The notes under the pieces: model-generated
Database searches by the model: none
Seen by the model: only the letters and a program-made list of their open reading frames with translations
What the model was told of the DNA's origin: nothing
Translations under genes and position numbers: made by a program
In this document: one piece after another, positions 16,456-25,900 of the stretch
How positions within the stretch are numbered: the stretch's first letter is position 1
Layout of the letters: every line of letters begins with the position of its first letter
NCBI GenBank assembly: GCA_020636105.1
Contig: JACJYL010000002.1
Span: 1,054,001-1,118,000 of the forward strand
From: Lewinellaceae bacterium
Lineage (GTDB): Bacteria > Bacteroidota > Bacteroidia > Chitinophagales > Saprospiraceae
Direction: 5' to 3'
DNA: 64,000 nucleotides

Positions 16456-19254
16456 ATGCCTTTCAAAATTATTTTCATTTCGTTTGCTCTGCTCCTTTCT
16501 GGCTGCAAAAACCTGAATCCTGCCAATGAAGAATCCATATGGATAACCACTGCTCCTGCCGGGGATGAATTCGCTGCCGTCCGTCCTGATGGTAAAACAG
16601 TGATTCCCAACGGAAGATTTATCCAACCGCTTGGCAAAAGCATTCTCACCGCGCCTCATCCTTACGGACTGGTGCTTAGCCCTGACGGCAATACCGCCGT
16701 TACGGCCAATTCAGGAACCAATCCCATTTCAATAACCATCATACGCCATTTATTATCGGATCATCCGGAAGTACAACAAATTCCGCCTGGCCCCAAATCT
16801 GACGAAGGGGTTTTAGCTTCCGTTTTTATGGGATTAGCCATTTCCCCCGACAACCAGACTGTTTATGTTTCCGGAGGGCAGGAAAATAAAATTTACCTGT
16901 TCAATTTGTCAGATGGAGCCCCCAAAGGCACCATTGATTGTTCCGGCATCACCCCTGAACAGGATTATAGCCATGGTTATCTTGGCGACCTGAAACTCTC
17001 CAGGGATGGAAAAACGCTTTTTGTCGTTGACCAAATCGGTTTCAGACTGGTCATCATAGATACCGATCAGAAAAAAGTAAGCCATTCCGTTTCCGTAGGC
17101 CGCTATCCATTTGGCGTATGCCTCTCTCCTGATGAATCCAGGGTATATGTGGCCAATGTAGGCATGTTTGAATATAGCAAGATCAAAGACAGCCGGGATA
17201 CGACGCAATTTCATTCCGTTGATTTTCCCGCCTCGGGTTATGGCACCGAAGCCATGAAAAGCGGATATATGAACGACTCTGTTTATGTAAAAGGATTGGG
17301 TGACCCGAATGCCATTGAGGCTTTTTCTGTTTTTGCGATTGATCTGACGGAAACCCCAACAGTAACCGCTAAGATCAAAACAGGCCACCTGGTAGGCGCC
17401 TTGATTGAAGGCATTCCCGCTGTGGGCGGCGCGAGTCCCAACTCTATAGTGGCCACGGATCAATACGTTTTTGTAAGCAATGGAACCAACGACAATATTT
17501 CGGTCATTTCACTCGAAAAAGATACCGTGATAAAAACCATTCCCTTAATCCCGGAGGCAAGGCTAAAGCATTTCCGTGGCGTCATTCCATTTGGACTGGC
17601 CTTGAGTCCGGACCAAAAAAGATTGTATGTTGCCGAATCAGGAATCAATGCGGTCGGGGTGGTTGACATAGAAACAATGAAAGTTTTAGGCCATCTCCCC
17701 ACGGGATGGTTCCCATCGAAAGTGGAAGTCAGCCGCGATGGAAAACACTTGGTCATTTCAAATGCCAAAGGATTTGGAAGCGGCCCCAATGGCGGCCAAT
17801 CTTTCCAAATAGGCCCGGAAGGCAGTTATATCGGGTCATTGATGAAAGGGACGGTCCAGGTTTTGGCCATTCCTTCAGATGATCAACTGGAGCAGTTGAC
17901 CCAACAGGTGATCGAAAACAACTTTTCATTTGCCCGTTCTTCAGATCCCGTTTTCCAGGGCAGACAAAACAACCCCATTCCCCTTTATCCCGGGGCCACT
18001 TCAAGTCCGATCAAACACATCGTTTTCATTTCCAAGGAAAACAGGACCTATGATGAAATTTTTGGCCAAATAGGAAAAGGAAAGGGTGATCCCACCATTG
18101 CCCGGTATGGAACAGGAGCCTCTTTTAGAAATGATGCCAAAACGGACTCCGTCGAAAATGCCACCGTTATGCCCAATCACCTGGCGCTGGCGCAGGCATT
18201 TGCCATTAGCGATAATTTTTACGTCGATTCAGACGTGTCGGCCGATGGCCACCGGTGGTTGGTGAATACCTACCCGAATGAGTGGGTGGAAACATGCACG
18301 GCAGCCAGCTATGGCGGGAACCGGAATTACAAAGAAGGCTCAAAAGCTCCCGGCGTTTATGCCATGAACGGTTCCGCAGGAGCCATTTACCCCGAAGATT
18401 ATAATGAGGCCGGATCCATGTGGGATCATTTGGAACGCCATGACAAATCCTTTTTCAACTTTGGATTTAGCGTCATGTTTGAACCGGCCTTTTACAAACA
18501 GGAATACAAATACACAGGCATCAATCAACAGGTGAACTATCCTTTGCCACAGCCTGTTTACAACAAAACTTCGCATACTTATCCTACCTACAACACAGGC
18601 ATTCCCGACCAATTCAGGGTAGACCAGTTTCAAAAGGAATTTACAGAAAAATGGATGACAGGCAAAGACTCCATGCCCGAATTGATTACGGTGATCCTCC
18701 CGAATGACCACGGCGCCGGGAACCGCCCCGAAGCGGGTTACCCTTTCCGGGAAAGTTACATGGCCGATAATGACCTGGCAGTCGGGCGTATTGTGGAATT
18801 CCTTTCTCATACCCCCTATTGGGGAAATATGATGATCGTCATCACGGAAGATGATGCTCAAAACGGCGTGGATCATGTGGATGCGCACAGAAGTGTGCTG
18901 ATGGTCATTTCCCCCTGGGTAAAGCGAAATTACGTCAGCCATACTCACTACAGTTTCGGCAGTATTTTCAAGACCTTTTGGAATGTGATGGGCATGCCCT
19001 ACCTGAATCAGTACGATGCAGGAGCGACTGACCTGGGGGACTTCTTTAATGATCACCCGGATCTCAGTCCTTATAATGCGCTGCCGGTGGATGAAAGGAT
19101 TTTCAACCCACAATTGGCTCTTGATCCTTTTGATGAAAACTTCAACTGGAAAGCGGTGGAAGAATCTCCACAAATGGATCATCCCGGCGATATGCTGAAA
19201 GACAGTAAGGAACAGGACAAAGACCGGCTGGAAAATCGGGAACGGAAGCAATAG
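16456..19254 (+). CDS. Lipoprotein with YncE-like beta-propeller and phosphoesterase domain
   Basis: The 932-residue protein starts with a lipoprotein signal (hydrophobic core then LLLSGC, Cys 17), so it is anchored in the envelope. Residues about 60-470 form a YVTN/YncE-type propeller with repeated LxLSPDGxxxxVxN and YPFGVCLSPDESRVYVAN units. From about 510 there is a phosphoesterase/alkaline-phosphatase-like domain: HIVFISKENRTYDEIFGQ (metal-binding E-N-R-T-Y-D-x-x-F), ADGHRWLVN, ILPNDHGAG and VITEDDAQNGVDHVDAHRS. This bifunctional layout is known in Bacteroidota; the substrate is not established, phosphodiesters or phosphate monoesters being likely. It lies 40 bp after nadR and may be cotranscribed with it. 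Confidence 0.88.
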   Translation: MPFKIIFISFALLLSGCKNLNPANEESIWITTAPAGDEFAAVRPDGKTVIPNGRFIQPLGKSILTAPHPYGLVLSPDGNTAVTANSGTNPISITIIRHLLSDHPEVQQIPPGPKSDEGVLASVFMGLAISPDNQTVYVSGGQENKIYLFNLSDGAPKGTIDCSGITPEQDYSHGYLGDLKLSRDGKTLFVVDQIGFRLVIIDTDQKKVSHSVSVGRYPFGVCLSPDESRVYVANVGMFEYSKIKDSRDTTQFHSVDFPASGYGTEAMKSGYMNDSVYVKGLGDPNAIEAFSVFAIDLTETPTVTAKIKTGHLVGALIEGIPAVGGASPNSIVATDQYVFVSNGTNDNISVISLEKDTVIKTIPLIPEARLKHFRGVIPFGLALSPDQKRLYVAESGINAVGVVDIETMKVLGHLPTGWFPSKVEVSRDGKHLVISNAKGFGSGPNGGQSFQIGPEGSYIGSLMKGTVQVLAIPSDDQLEQLTQQVIENNFSFARSSDPVFQGRQNNPIPLYPGATSSPIKHIVFISKENRTYDEIFGQIGKGKGDPTIARYGTGASFRNDAKTDSVENATVMPNHLALAQAFAISDNFYVDSDVSADGHRWLVNTYPNEWVETCTAASYGGNRNYKEGSKAPGVYAMNGSAGAIYPEDYNEAGSMWDHLERHDKSFFNFGFSVMFEPAFYKQEYKYTGINQQVNYPLPQPVYNKTSHTYPTYNTGIPDQFRVDQFQKEFTEKWMTGKDSMPELITVILPNDHGAGNRPEAGYPFRESYMADNDLAVGRIVEFLSHTPYWGNMMIVITEDDAQNGVDHVDAHRSVLMVISPWVKRNYVSHTHYSFGSIFKTFWNVMGMPYLNQYDAGATDLGDFFNDHPDLSPYNALPVDERIFNPQLALDPFDENFNWKAVEESPQMDHPGDMLKDSKEQDKDRLENRERKQ

Positions 19255-19260
19255 TTATTT

Positions 19261-19733
19261 ACTGACGTTACGCGGACAGATCCAATAATAAATTATTTTG
19301 ATTCTTTTTGGAAAATGGTTCTCGCCCGAATATCAGATAGGCACGTTGCTTTTAGCTTTTGAAATGCCTGTTTTAGATGTGTTCATTTTGAATCCTTTAT
19401 CTTTTTTTCCGGCCAAAAAAAGATAGAAAAAAGGCCTGGAAATGCAAGGCGGCAAGCTCAAACCCGGTATTATCGGATGGCATAATCGAAGATTTTATCA
19501 GGCTCTTTCGTTTGATATAAGGCGATTTTCCCGTTAAGTGGCACCGATATCCGTTTACTTGGGAATTGAAATAACTTAAACATCCGCAGATAAGAATCAT
19601 TTTTTGTTTTTGCCACTTCCCGAAGCCATCTGACGCCTTATATCTCTTTGGGCCGCTGTGCATTTCCAATTTTTGAATTAATCAGAACCCTTCCCGGAAT
19701 TAATTTAAAACAGAGTTAACGCGTAACGTCAGT
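19261..19733. mobile_element. MITE-like non-autonomous element (473 bp)
   Basis: The segment is bounded by perfect 14-bp terminal inverted repeats, actgacgttacgcg at 19261-19274 and cgcgtaacgtcagt at 19720-19733. Directly outside both ends stands TATTT (19256-19260 and 19734-19738), consistent with a 5-bp target duplication, although this is a low-complexity word. No transposase is encoded; an open frame inside (19397-19669, minus) resembles nothing I know. It inserted 6 bp after the stop of the phosphoesterase lipoprotein gene. The element family is unknown to me. Confidence 0.75.
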
Positions 19734-19800
19734 TATTTATATCAAATTTGAAAAATTTGGATTGCCGGTCCCCGGGGAAAAATACCTTCAGGATCCGGGT

Positions 19801-21036
19801 TTAAACCTCCATGCCCCTGACAAAAGCCCGATCCACCACATCACTGCCAAAAGCATAAGGCATATAGGCTACCGAAGGCATAGGTTTTGTGATAAAAAAG
19901 TTAGCGAAATTACCCCTTCGGATACTGCCGTGTTCAGCTTCCAGTTCCATGGCGTAAGCCCCGTTGATGGTGGCTGCATTGACGGCTTCTTCCGGCAACA
20001 TTTTCATTTTGATACAGGCCAGGGAAAGCACAAAAGACATCTTTCCGGAAGGCGAAGACCCCGGGTTGTAGTCAGTAGCCAGCACCACCGGCAAGCCGGC
20101 TTCGATGAGCTTGCGGGCCGGGGGAAAAGGATCGTTCAGAAAAAAAGGCGCCGAAGGCAGCAGGACAGGAAGAGTGTTGCTGCCGGCCAGGCAGGCAATT
20201 TCCGCCTCGTTGATCACTTCCAGGTGATCGACAGAAAGCGCACCGCCGTTGACGCTGGCTTCAATGCCGCCCATGGAATTAAACTGGTTGGTGTGAATCT
20301 TGGCTTTCAGTCCATACTTTGCTCCTGACTCAATGATCCTCGAGGTTTCTTCAGGAGAGAAAAAGCCCTTTTCACAAAAGGCATCAATGTAATCAGCCAG
20401 CCCCTCCCCGGCAATCACAGGCAATATTTCCTCAAGGATCAGTTTTATATATCCTTCTCTGTTTTCCCGGTATTCCATGGGCAAGGCATGGGCGCCCAGG
20501 AAAGTGGCCTTAATCGTCAACGGTGAATTTTCCTTTAACCGGCGGATAACCCGCAACATTTTCAACTCTCCTTCCACACTCAGTCCATAACCGCTTTTGA
20601 TCTCAATGGCTCCGGTGCCGTAATGAGCCACCTCTTTCAATCTGCCCATGGCACTTTCAAACAAAGCCTGCTCCGGCATGTCCCTGAGCCGGCGGGCAGA
20701 ATTGAGAATACCACCGCCTTTGGCGGCTATTTCAGCATAACTTAGTCCGTTGATCTTATCCACAAACTCACCTTCCCTGCTTGCTGCAAAAACCAGGTGG
20801 GTATGCGAATCACACCAGGACGGAAAAATCATGCCTCCTTTTGCATCGATGGAAACATCAGCACGTTCCGGGCAAGAGGACATCGGACCAAAGTCTTTGA
20901 TGCGATCCTCTTCTACCAGGAGCCAGGCATTTTCCAGTTGAGGCAAATGCTTCATGGCTGCCCCTTTCACCACGGAAGGTATTTCATGGTGGACCTGAAC
21001 GAGCTGTTTGATATGATGAATGAGGGTTGTAGACAT
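19801..21036 (-). CDS. hutI: Imidazolonepropionase
   Basis: The 411-residue metal-dependent amidohydrolase opens imidazolone-5-propionate to formimino-glutamate in histidine degradation. Visible ligands and motifs are CDSHTHLVFA (HxH), FLGAHALP, the KIHTNQFNSMGG His, SVDHLEVI, and the Asp in VLATDYNPGSSPS. Substrate-binding features such as EIKSGYGLSVEGELKMLRVI are also typical. Length matches the family (about 400-420). ATG 21036 (MSTTLIHH) is chosen over 21060, as the extra residues PPNNHS add nothing to the fold. The remaining hut genes (hutH, hutU, hutG or ftcD) are not nearby. Confidence 0.95.
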   Translation of the reverse strand: MSTTLIHHIKQLVQVHHEIPSVVKGAAMKHLPQLENAWLLVEEDRIKDFGPMSSCPERADVSIDAKGGMIFPSWCDSHTHLVFAASREGEFVDKINGLSYAEIAAKGGGILNSARRLRDMPEQALFESAMGRLKEVAHYGTGAIEIKSGYGLSVEGELKMLRVIRRLKENSPLTIKATFLGAHALPMEYRENREGYIKLILEEILPVIAGEGLADYIDAFCEKGFFSPEETSRIIESGAKYGLKAKIHTNQFNSMGGIEASVNGGALSVDHLEVINEAEIACLAGSNTLPVLLPSAPFFLNDPFPPARKLIEAGLPVVLATDYNPGSSPSGKMSFVLSLACIKMKMLPEEAVNAATINGAYAMELEAEHGSIRRGNFANFFITKPMPSVAYMPYAFGSDVVDRAFVRGMEV

Positions 21037-21359
21037 GGTGGAATGGTTATTTGGAGGCAAATTTAGGCTTTCTGATGTAATTGCCCAAATTCGTTTAATC
21101 TGGGCTCTATTTCACTTCAGGAAGTAGAATGGAAATTCTCCAGGGTACACTTTGGGGGGAAGTCCTGAAAAAACATGGTTGGCTCTCGCAGATGGAAAAA
21201 AGTGACATGCCGTATCTTTGGTCTGAAAAACAAGACAATATAACCGAAAATGATCAGCGAAAATCAGCGGAATCAGCGTGACACAAAATAGTGTACGGTA
21301 GCGAAAATAGAAAAAGAAGGAGAAGGATCAAACAAATAAGAACCGATTATTTTTACTTT
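21037..21359. other. Non-coding spacer between gltD and hutI
   Basis: About 320 bp upstream of hutI and downstream of gltD. It contains short repeats of atcagcg (near 21250-21278) but no gene, clear hairpin or consensus promoter that I can support. Confidence 0.5.
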
Positions 21360-22814
21360 TCACACCTCACCCTTCGTCTCCAGCATACTCTCTCCCATCA
21401 GGTAAATATCTACGGCCCGGGCCGCTTCGCGCCCCTCGGATATCGCCCAAACCACGAGTGACTGCCCGCGGCGCATATCGCCTGCGGTAAAAACCTTCTC
21501 TATATTGGTCTGATAATTTTTCTCGTCGGCTTTTACGTTACCCCTGTCGGAAAGGTCAATGCCCATTTGTTGCAATACACCGTCCTGCTTTGGGTGCATA
21601 AATCCGATCGCCAGCAAAGCCAGGTCGCAGGGAATTTGACGCACGGTACCCGGAACCTCCGTGAACGGAGCCCCGGTGACTGGATCCCTTTCCCATACAA
21701 TATCCACGATTTCAATGGCTTTTACATTGCCCGCTCCGTCATCGATAAAGGTCTTGGTAAAAATGGACCATTGCCGCTCGCATCCTTCCTCATGGGAAGT
21801 GGAAGTACGCAAAATAGTAGGCCAGTTGGGCCAGTTGTTCGGACCACGCTCTGTGGGAGGCTTTGGCAGCAATTCGATCTGGGTGACCGAAGCAGCTCCG
21901 TGTCGGTTGGAAGTGCCTACACAATCTGATCCTGTGTCTCCCCCGCCGATGACAACGACGTGTTTCCCTGCGGCATGGATCACCTCAGATTCAGGGATGG
22001 TGTCCCCGGCGACCCGTTTGTTGTTCTGGGCGAGGAAGTCCATCGCAAAATGGACGCCCTTTAACTCGCGTCCCGGCATATCCAAATCCCGCGGAATGGT
22101 AGATCCGCCACACAAAATGATGGCATCAAAATCGTTGAGCAACATTTGTGGGTCAACATTCCTCCCGACATCCGCATTGGTTTCAAAACGGATGCCCGCA
22201 GCTATCATCAGGTTAATCCTTCGGTCAAGGACTTCTTTTTCCAGTTTAAAATCAGGAATGCCATATCGGAGCAATCCCCCTACCCTGTCGGCCCTTTCGA
22301 AAACGATGACCGTATGTCCCACCTTATTGAGCTGGGCAGCAGCAGCCAGGCCTGCAGGGCCTGATCCTACAATGGCCACCCTTTTTCCACTACGGGCAGA
22401 AGGCGGTTGAGGCCGGATAAAACCTTCTTCAAAAGATTTTTCGGCGATGGTTTTTTCAATGTGCTCAATAGCTACCGGAGGCTGATTGATCCCCAGCACA
22501 CACGATGATTCACACGGTGCAGGGCAAATCCGACCGGTAAATTCCGGGAAATTATTGGTGGTTTTGAGAATTTTATACGCCCGGTACCAATCTTCATGAT
22601 ATACGGCGTCATTAAATTCAGGAATGATATTGCCCAATGGACACCCGTGGTGGCAAAAAGGTACCCCACAATCCATACATCGTGCAGATTGTTGCAAAGT
22701 GCGTTCAATAGGAAACGGACTTTCGATTTCTTTATAATCATTTAGTCTTTCCTCTACCTCCCTTTTTCCAGGAAGTTCTCTATCGTATTTTAAAAAACCT
22801 TTCGGATCTGCCAT
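21360..22814 (-). CDS. gltD: Glutamate synthase small (beta) subunit
   Basis: The 484-residue NADPH-dependent subunit passes electrons to GltB for glutamate formation from 2-oxoglutarate and glutamine. The N-terminal Fe-S segment is visible (SARCMDCGVPFCHHGCPLGN, then CPAPCESSCVLG), followed by an FAD-binding GSGPAGLAAAAQL and a second dinucleotide fold VVVIGGGDTGSDCVG. The C-terminal FTAGDMRRGQSLVVWAI is the usual flavin-binding end. Length is standard. It follows gltB on the same strand after a 119-bp spacer of simple repeats, so the two form the expected gltB-gltD unit. Confidence 0.96.
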   Translation of the reverse strand: MADPKGFLKYDRELPGKREVEERLNDYKEIESPFPIERTLQQSARCMDCGVPFCHHGCPLGNIIPEFNDAVYHEDWYRAYKILKTTNNFPEFTGRICPAPCESSCVLGINQPPVAIEHIEKTIAEKSFEEGFIRPQPPSARSGKRVAIVGSGPAGLAAAAQLNKVGHTVIVFERADRVGGLLRYGIPDFKLEKEVLDRRINLMIAAGIRFETNADVGRNVDPQMLLNDFDAIILCGGSTIPRDLDMPGRELKGVHFAMDFLAQNNKRVAGDTIPESEVIHAAGKHVVVIGGGDTGSDCVGTSNRHGAASVTQIELLPKPPTERGPNNWPNWPTILRTSTSHEEGCERQWSIFTKTFIDDGAGNVKAIEIVDIVWERDPVTGAPFTEVPGTVRQIPCDLALLAIGFMHPKQDGVLQQMGIDLSDRGNVKADEKNYQTNIEKVFTAGDMRRGQSLVVWAISEGREAARAVDIYLMGESMLETKGEV

Positions 22815-22933
22815 GAAAATATAAAATGTAAAATGTAAAATGTAAAATGTAAAACCTGCCTGCAGAAGCAGGAAGGTAGGTGTAAAATAAAAAACCTCAA
22901 CAAGTCAACCAGTAACGAGCAACAAGCAACCGC
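22815..22933. repeat. Short aaaatgt repeats and hairpin in the gltB-gltD spacer
   Basis: The spacer starts with four to five copies of taaaatg (22818-22855), continues with cctgcctgcagaagcagg, and ends with aaccagtaacgagcaacaag, a sequence resembling the flank of the 50-bp repeats at 2336-2390. No gene is present. Confidence 0.75.
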
Positions 22934-25900
22934 CTACCCCTTCACTCCGATAATCTCCTTCGTTTTGTTGTTTTCGAGTGCTTTTCTATACTCCTCCGGC
23001 ATCACTTTGACAAAACATCTACAGTATGCTTCCCAGCCGTTGAGCATCCTTTGTGCCTGTTTGCTTCCCGTATATTTTGCATGATTGCCGATCATTTTTT
23101 CCAACAAACGGAAATCCTCCTCCAGCATGGGATCCAAAGAAACCATCTCAGTATTGAGGTTCTTTTCAAATGAACCGTCCGGGTTGTAAATATAAGCCAC
23201 GCCCCCGCTCATTCCTGCAGCAAAATTCTTTCCTGTTTCTCCGAGTACGATGACCAACCCTCCCGTCATATACTCACATCCGTGGTCCCCGATGCCTTCA
23301 ATAATTGCTGTAGCGCCGGAATTTCGGACACAAAATCTTTCTCCCGCCATCCCGTTGATATAAGCCTCTCCGGAGGTAGCCCCGTAAAAGGCTACGTTTC
23401 CAATAATAATATTCTCACTCGGCACGAATTTAGCAGTACGGTCAGGCACGGCGATCAGTCGGGCACCCGAAAGCCCCTTGCCGAAATAATCGTTGGCTTC
23501 CCCTTCGACGGTCAACTTGATGCCCTGGGCACAAAAAGCCCCAAAACTCTGTCCTGCGGATCCGCGAAAGTGAAAATCGATGGTATCTTCCGGCAATCCC
23601 GCACTTCCGTATTTTTTGGAAACCTCGTTAGAAAGCATAGCGCCCACCGAACGATCGGTATTTCGGATATCAAAGTTTAACTTCACCTGATCCTTGTTAT
23701 CCAGGGCAGGCTGAGCCGCTTTAATCAGTGTTCTGTCCAGCACATTTTCCAATCCATGATCCTGTTCTATGGCTTTGTACTGCACCACATCAGGATTTTC
23801 AGTTTCTTTATAGAGTATCGGGCTGAGATCAAGCCCTTTTAATTTCCAGTGTGGTCTATCCTTTTTAAAACGAAGCATCTCCACTTTTCCAACCATTTCA
23901 TTGATGGAACGAAATCCAAGTTTGGCCATATACTCTCTAAGATCGTTGGCCAAAAAGGTAAAGAAGTTGATGACGTATTCCACTTTACCGTCAAACCTTT
24001 TCCGCAGGTCCTCATCCTGGGTGGCAATCCCCACCGGACAGGTATTGAGGTGACATTTTCGCATCATAATGCATCCCTCAACCACGAGGGCTGCTGTAGC
24101 AACGCCCCACTCCTCAGCGCCCAGAAGGGTCGCAATGGCCAGGTCGCGGCCCGTTCTGAGCTGACCGTCGGTTTGGAGTACCACCCGTTCCCTGAGGTTA
24201 TTTCTCACCAAAGTCTGGTGGGATTCGGCAACCCCCAATTCCCAGGGCAATCCGGTATGCCTGATGGATGACAAGGGAGAAGCTCCGGTTCCTCCGTCAT
24301 GGCCGGAGATCAAAATAGCATCCGCGTGGGCTTTCGCCACTCCGGAGGCAATGATTCCAACTCCTGCTTTGGAAACGAGTTTTACGTTAATGCGCGCTTT
24401 ACGGTTTGCATTTTTTAAGTCAAAGATCAGTTGAGCCAGGTCCTCAATGGAATAAATATCGTGGTGCGGTGGCGGTGAGATCAACCCTACGCCTGGGGTA
24501 GAATGCCTGACGCGGCCGATCCAGTCGTTGACTTTGTGCCCCGGCAATTGTCCGCCTTCTCCCGGCTTGGCGCCTTGAGCCATTTTTATCTGCAATTCCC
24601 GGGCATTGGAAAGGTAATTACTCGTCACGCCGAAACGTCCTGAAGCCACCTGCTTAATGGCTGAACTCTCGGAATCCCCATTTTCGTGCCATTCAAAACG
24701 ACTTTCATCCTCTCCGCCTTCTCCGCTGTTACTTTTCCCCCCAATCCTGTTCATCGCAATAGCCAGGGTACTGTGTGCTTCATGAGAAATGGATCCAAAA
24801 GACATGGCTCCCGTGGCAAATCGTTTGAGAATATTTTCAACACTTTCCACCTCCTCTATCGGAATGGGATTGCCTTTACGAAACTCCAGGAGACTGCGTA
24901 AAGTGATGGCTTTTTCACTCTGATTATTGATGACTTTGGCGTATTGTTTATACGTTTCGTAATCATTGGTGCGGGTTGACAATTGCAATAGATGAATGCT
25001 CTGTGGGGTAAACAAGTGGGCTTCTCCCCTTCTTTTCCACTGGAAAACGCCCCCTTCATCCAGCATGGGGGTATCCGGCAGGCTCTTTTTGGGAAATGCC
25101 CTGTTGTGTCTTTCCAGTGCTTCCCTGGCCAGGTCATCAAAGGAGAGTCCGTTGATCCGGGATACTGATCCCCGGAAACAAAAGTCAGTGACTTCTTCGC
25201 TCAGTCCCAATACTTCAAAGATCTGTGCTCCCTGGTAAGACTGAAGGGTTGATATCCCGATTTTAGACATTATTTTCAACAACCCTTTTTCTACTGCTTT
25301 TTTATAAATATAAATCAGGTCATCCAATGATTTTCCGGAGTCAAAAATATTGTTTTTCTTCAACCCCGCAATCCCTGAAAAAGCCAGGTATGGGTTAACG
25401 GCCGAAGCCCCGTAGCCAATCAAGGTGGCCACGTGATGGGTTTCATAAATATCTCCGGCTTCCACCACGATGGACGTTCTGCTCCTCAGCCCGGCACTCA
25501 CGAGATGATGGTGGATGGCTCCTACCGCCAGGAGGGAGGGAATCGGTGCATGGAAAGCATCGGCACTTCTGTCGCTCAACACCAGGATATTGCTGCCGTT
25601 CCTGACGAAGTCCTCGGCACTGGCACAAATATGATCCAGTGCAGCCTTCAAGCGCCCCTTTTGTCCATCGGCATTAAAAAGAATCTTGATGGCATTGCTC
25701 CGGAAATTATTATGGTAAATGAATTTCACTTTAGCCAGGTCGTGATTCGTAAGAATCGGGCTTTCAAGATGGATATAGGCCGCATGTTCGGTCTCCGGGC
25801 GCAGAATATTTTTCGATCCTCCAAGCATACTGAACAACGACATCACCGAGCGTTCCCTAATGGGATCGATAGGCGGGTTGGTGACCTGGGCAAACAATTG

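Noticed and set aside
19397..19669. Open frame inside the MITE-like element
   Set aside because: No known family is recognised, there is no transposase motif, and it lies wholly within a short non-autonomous element.
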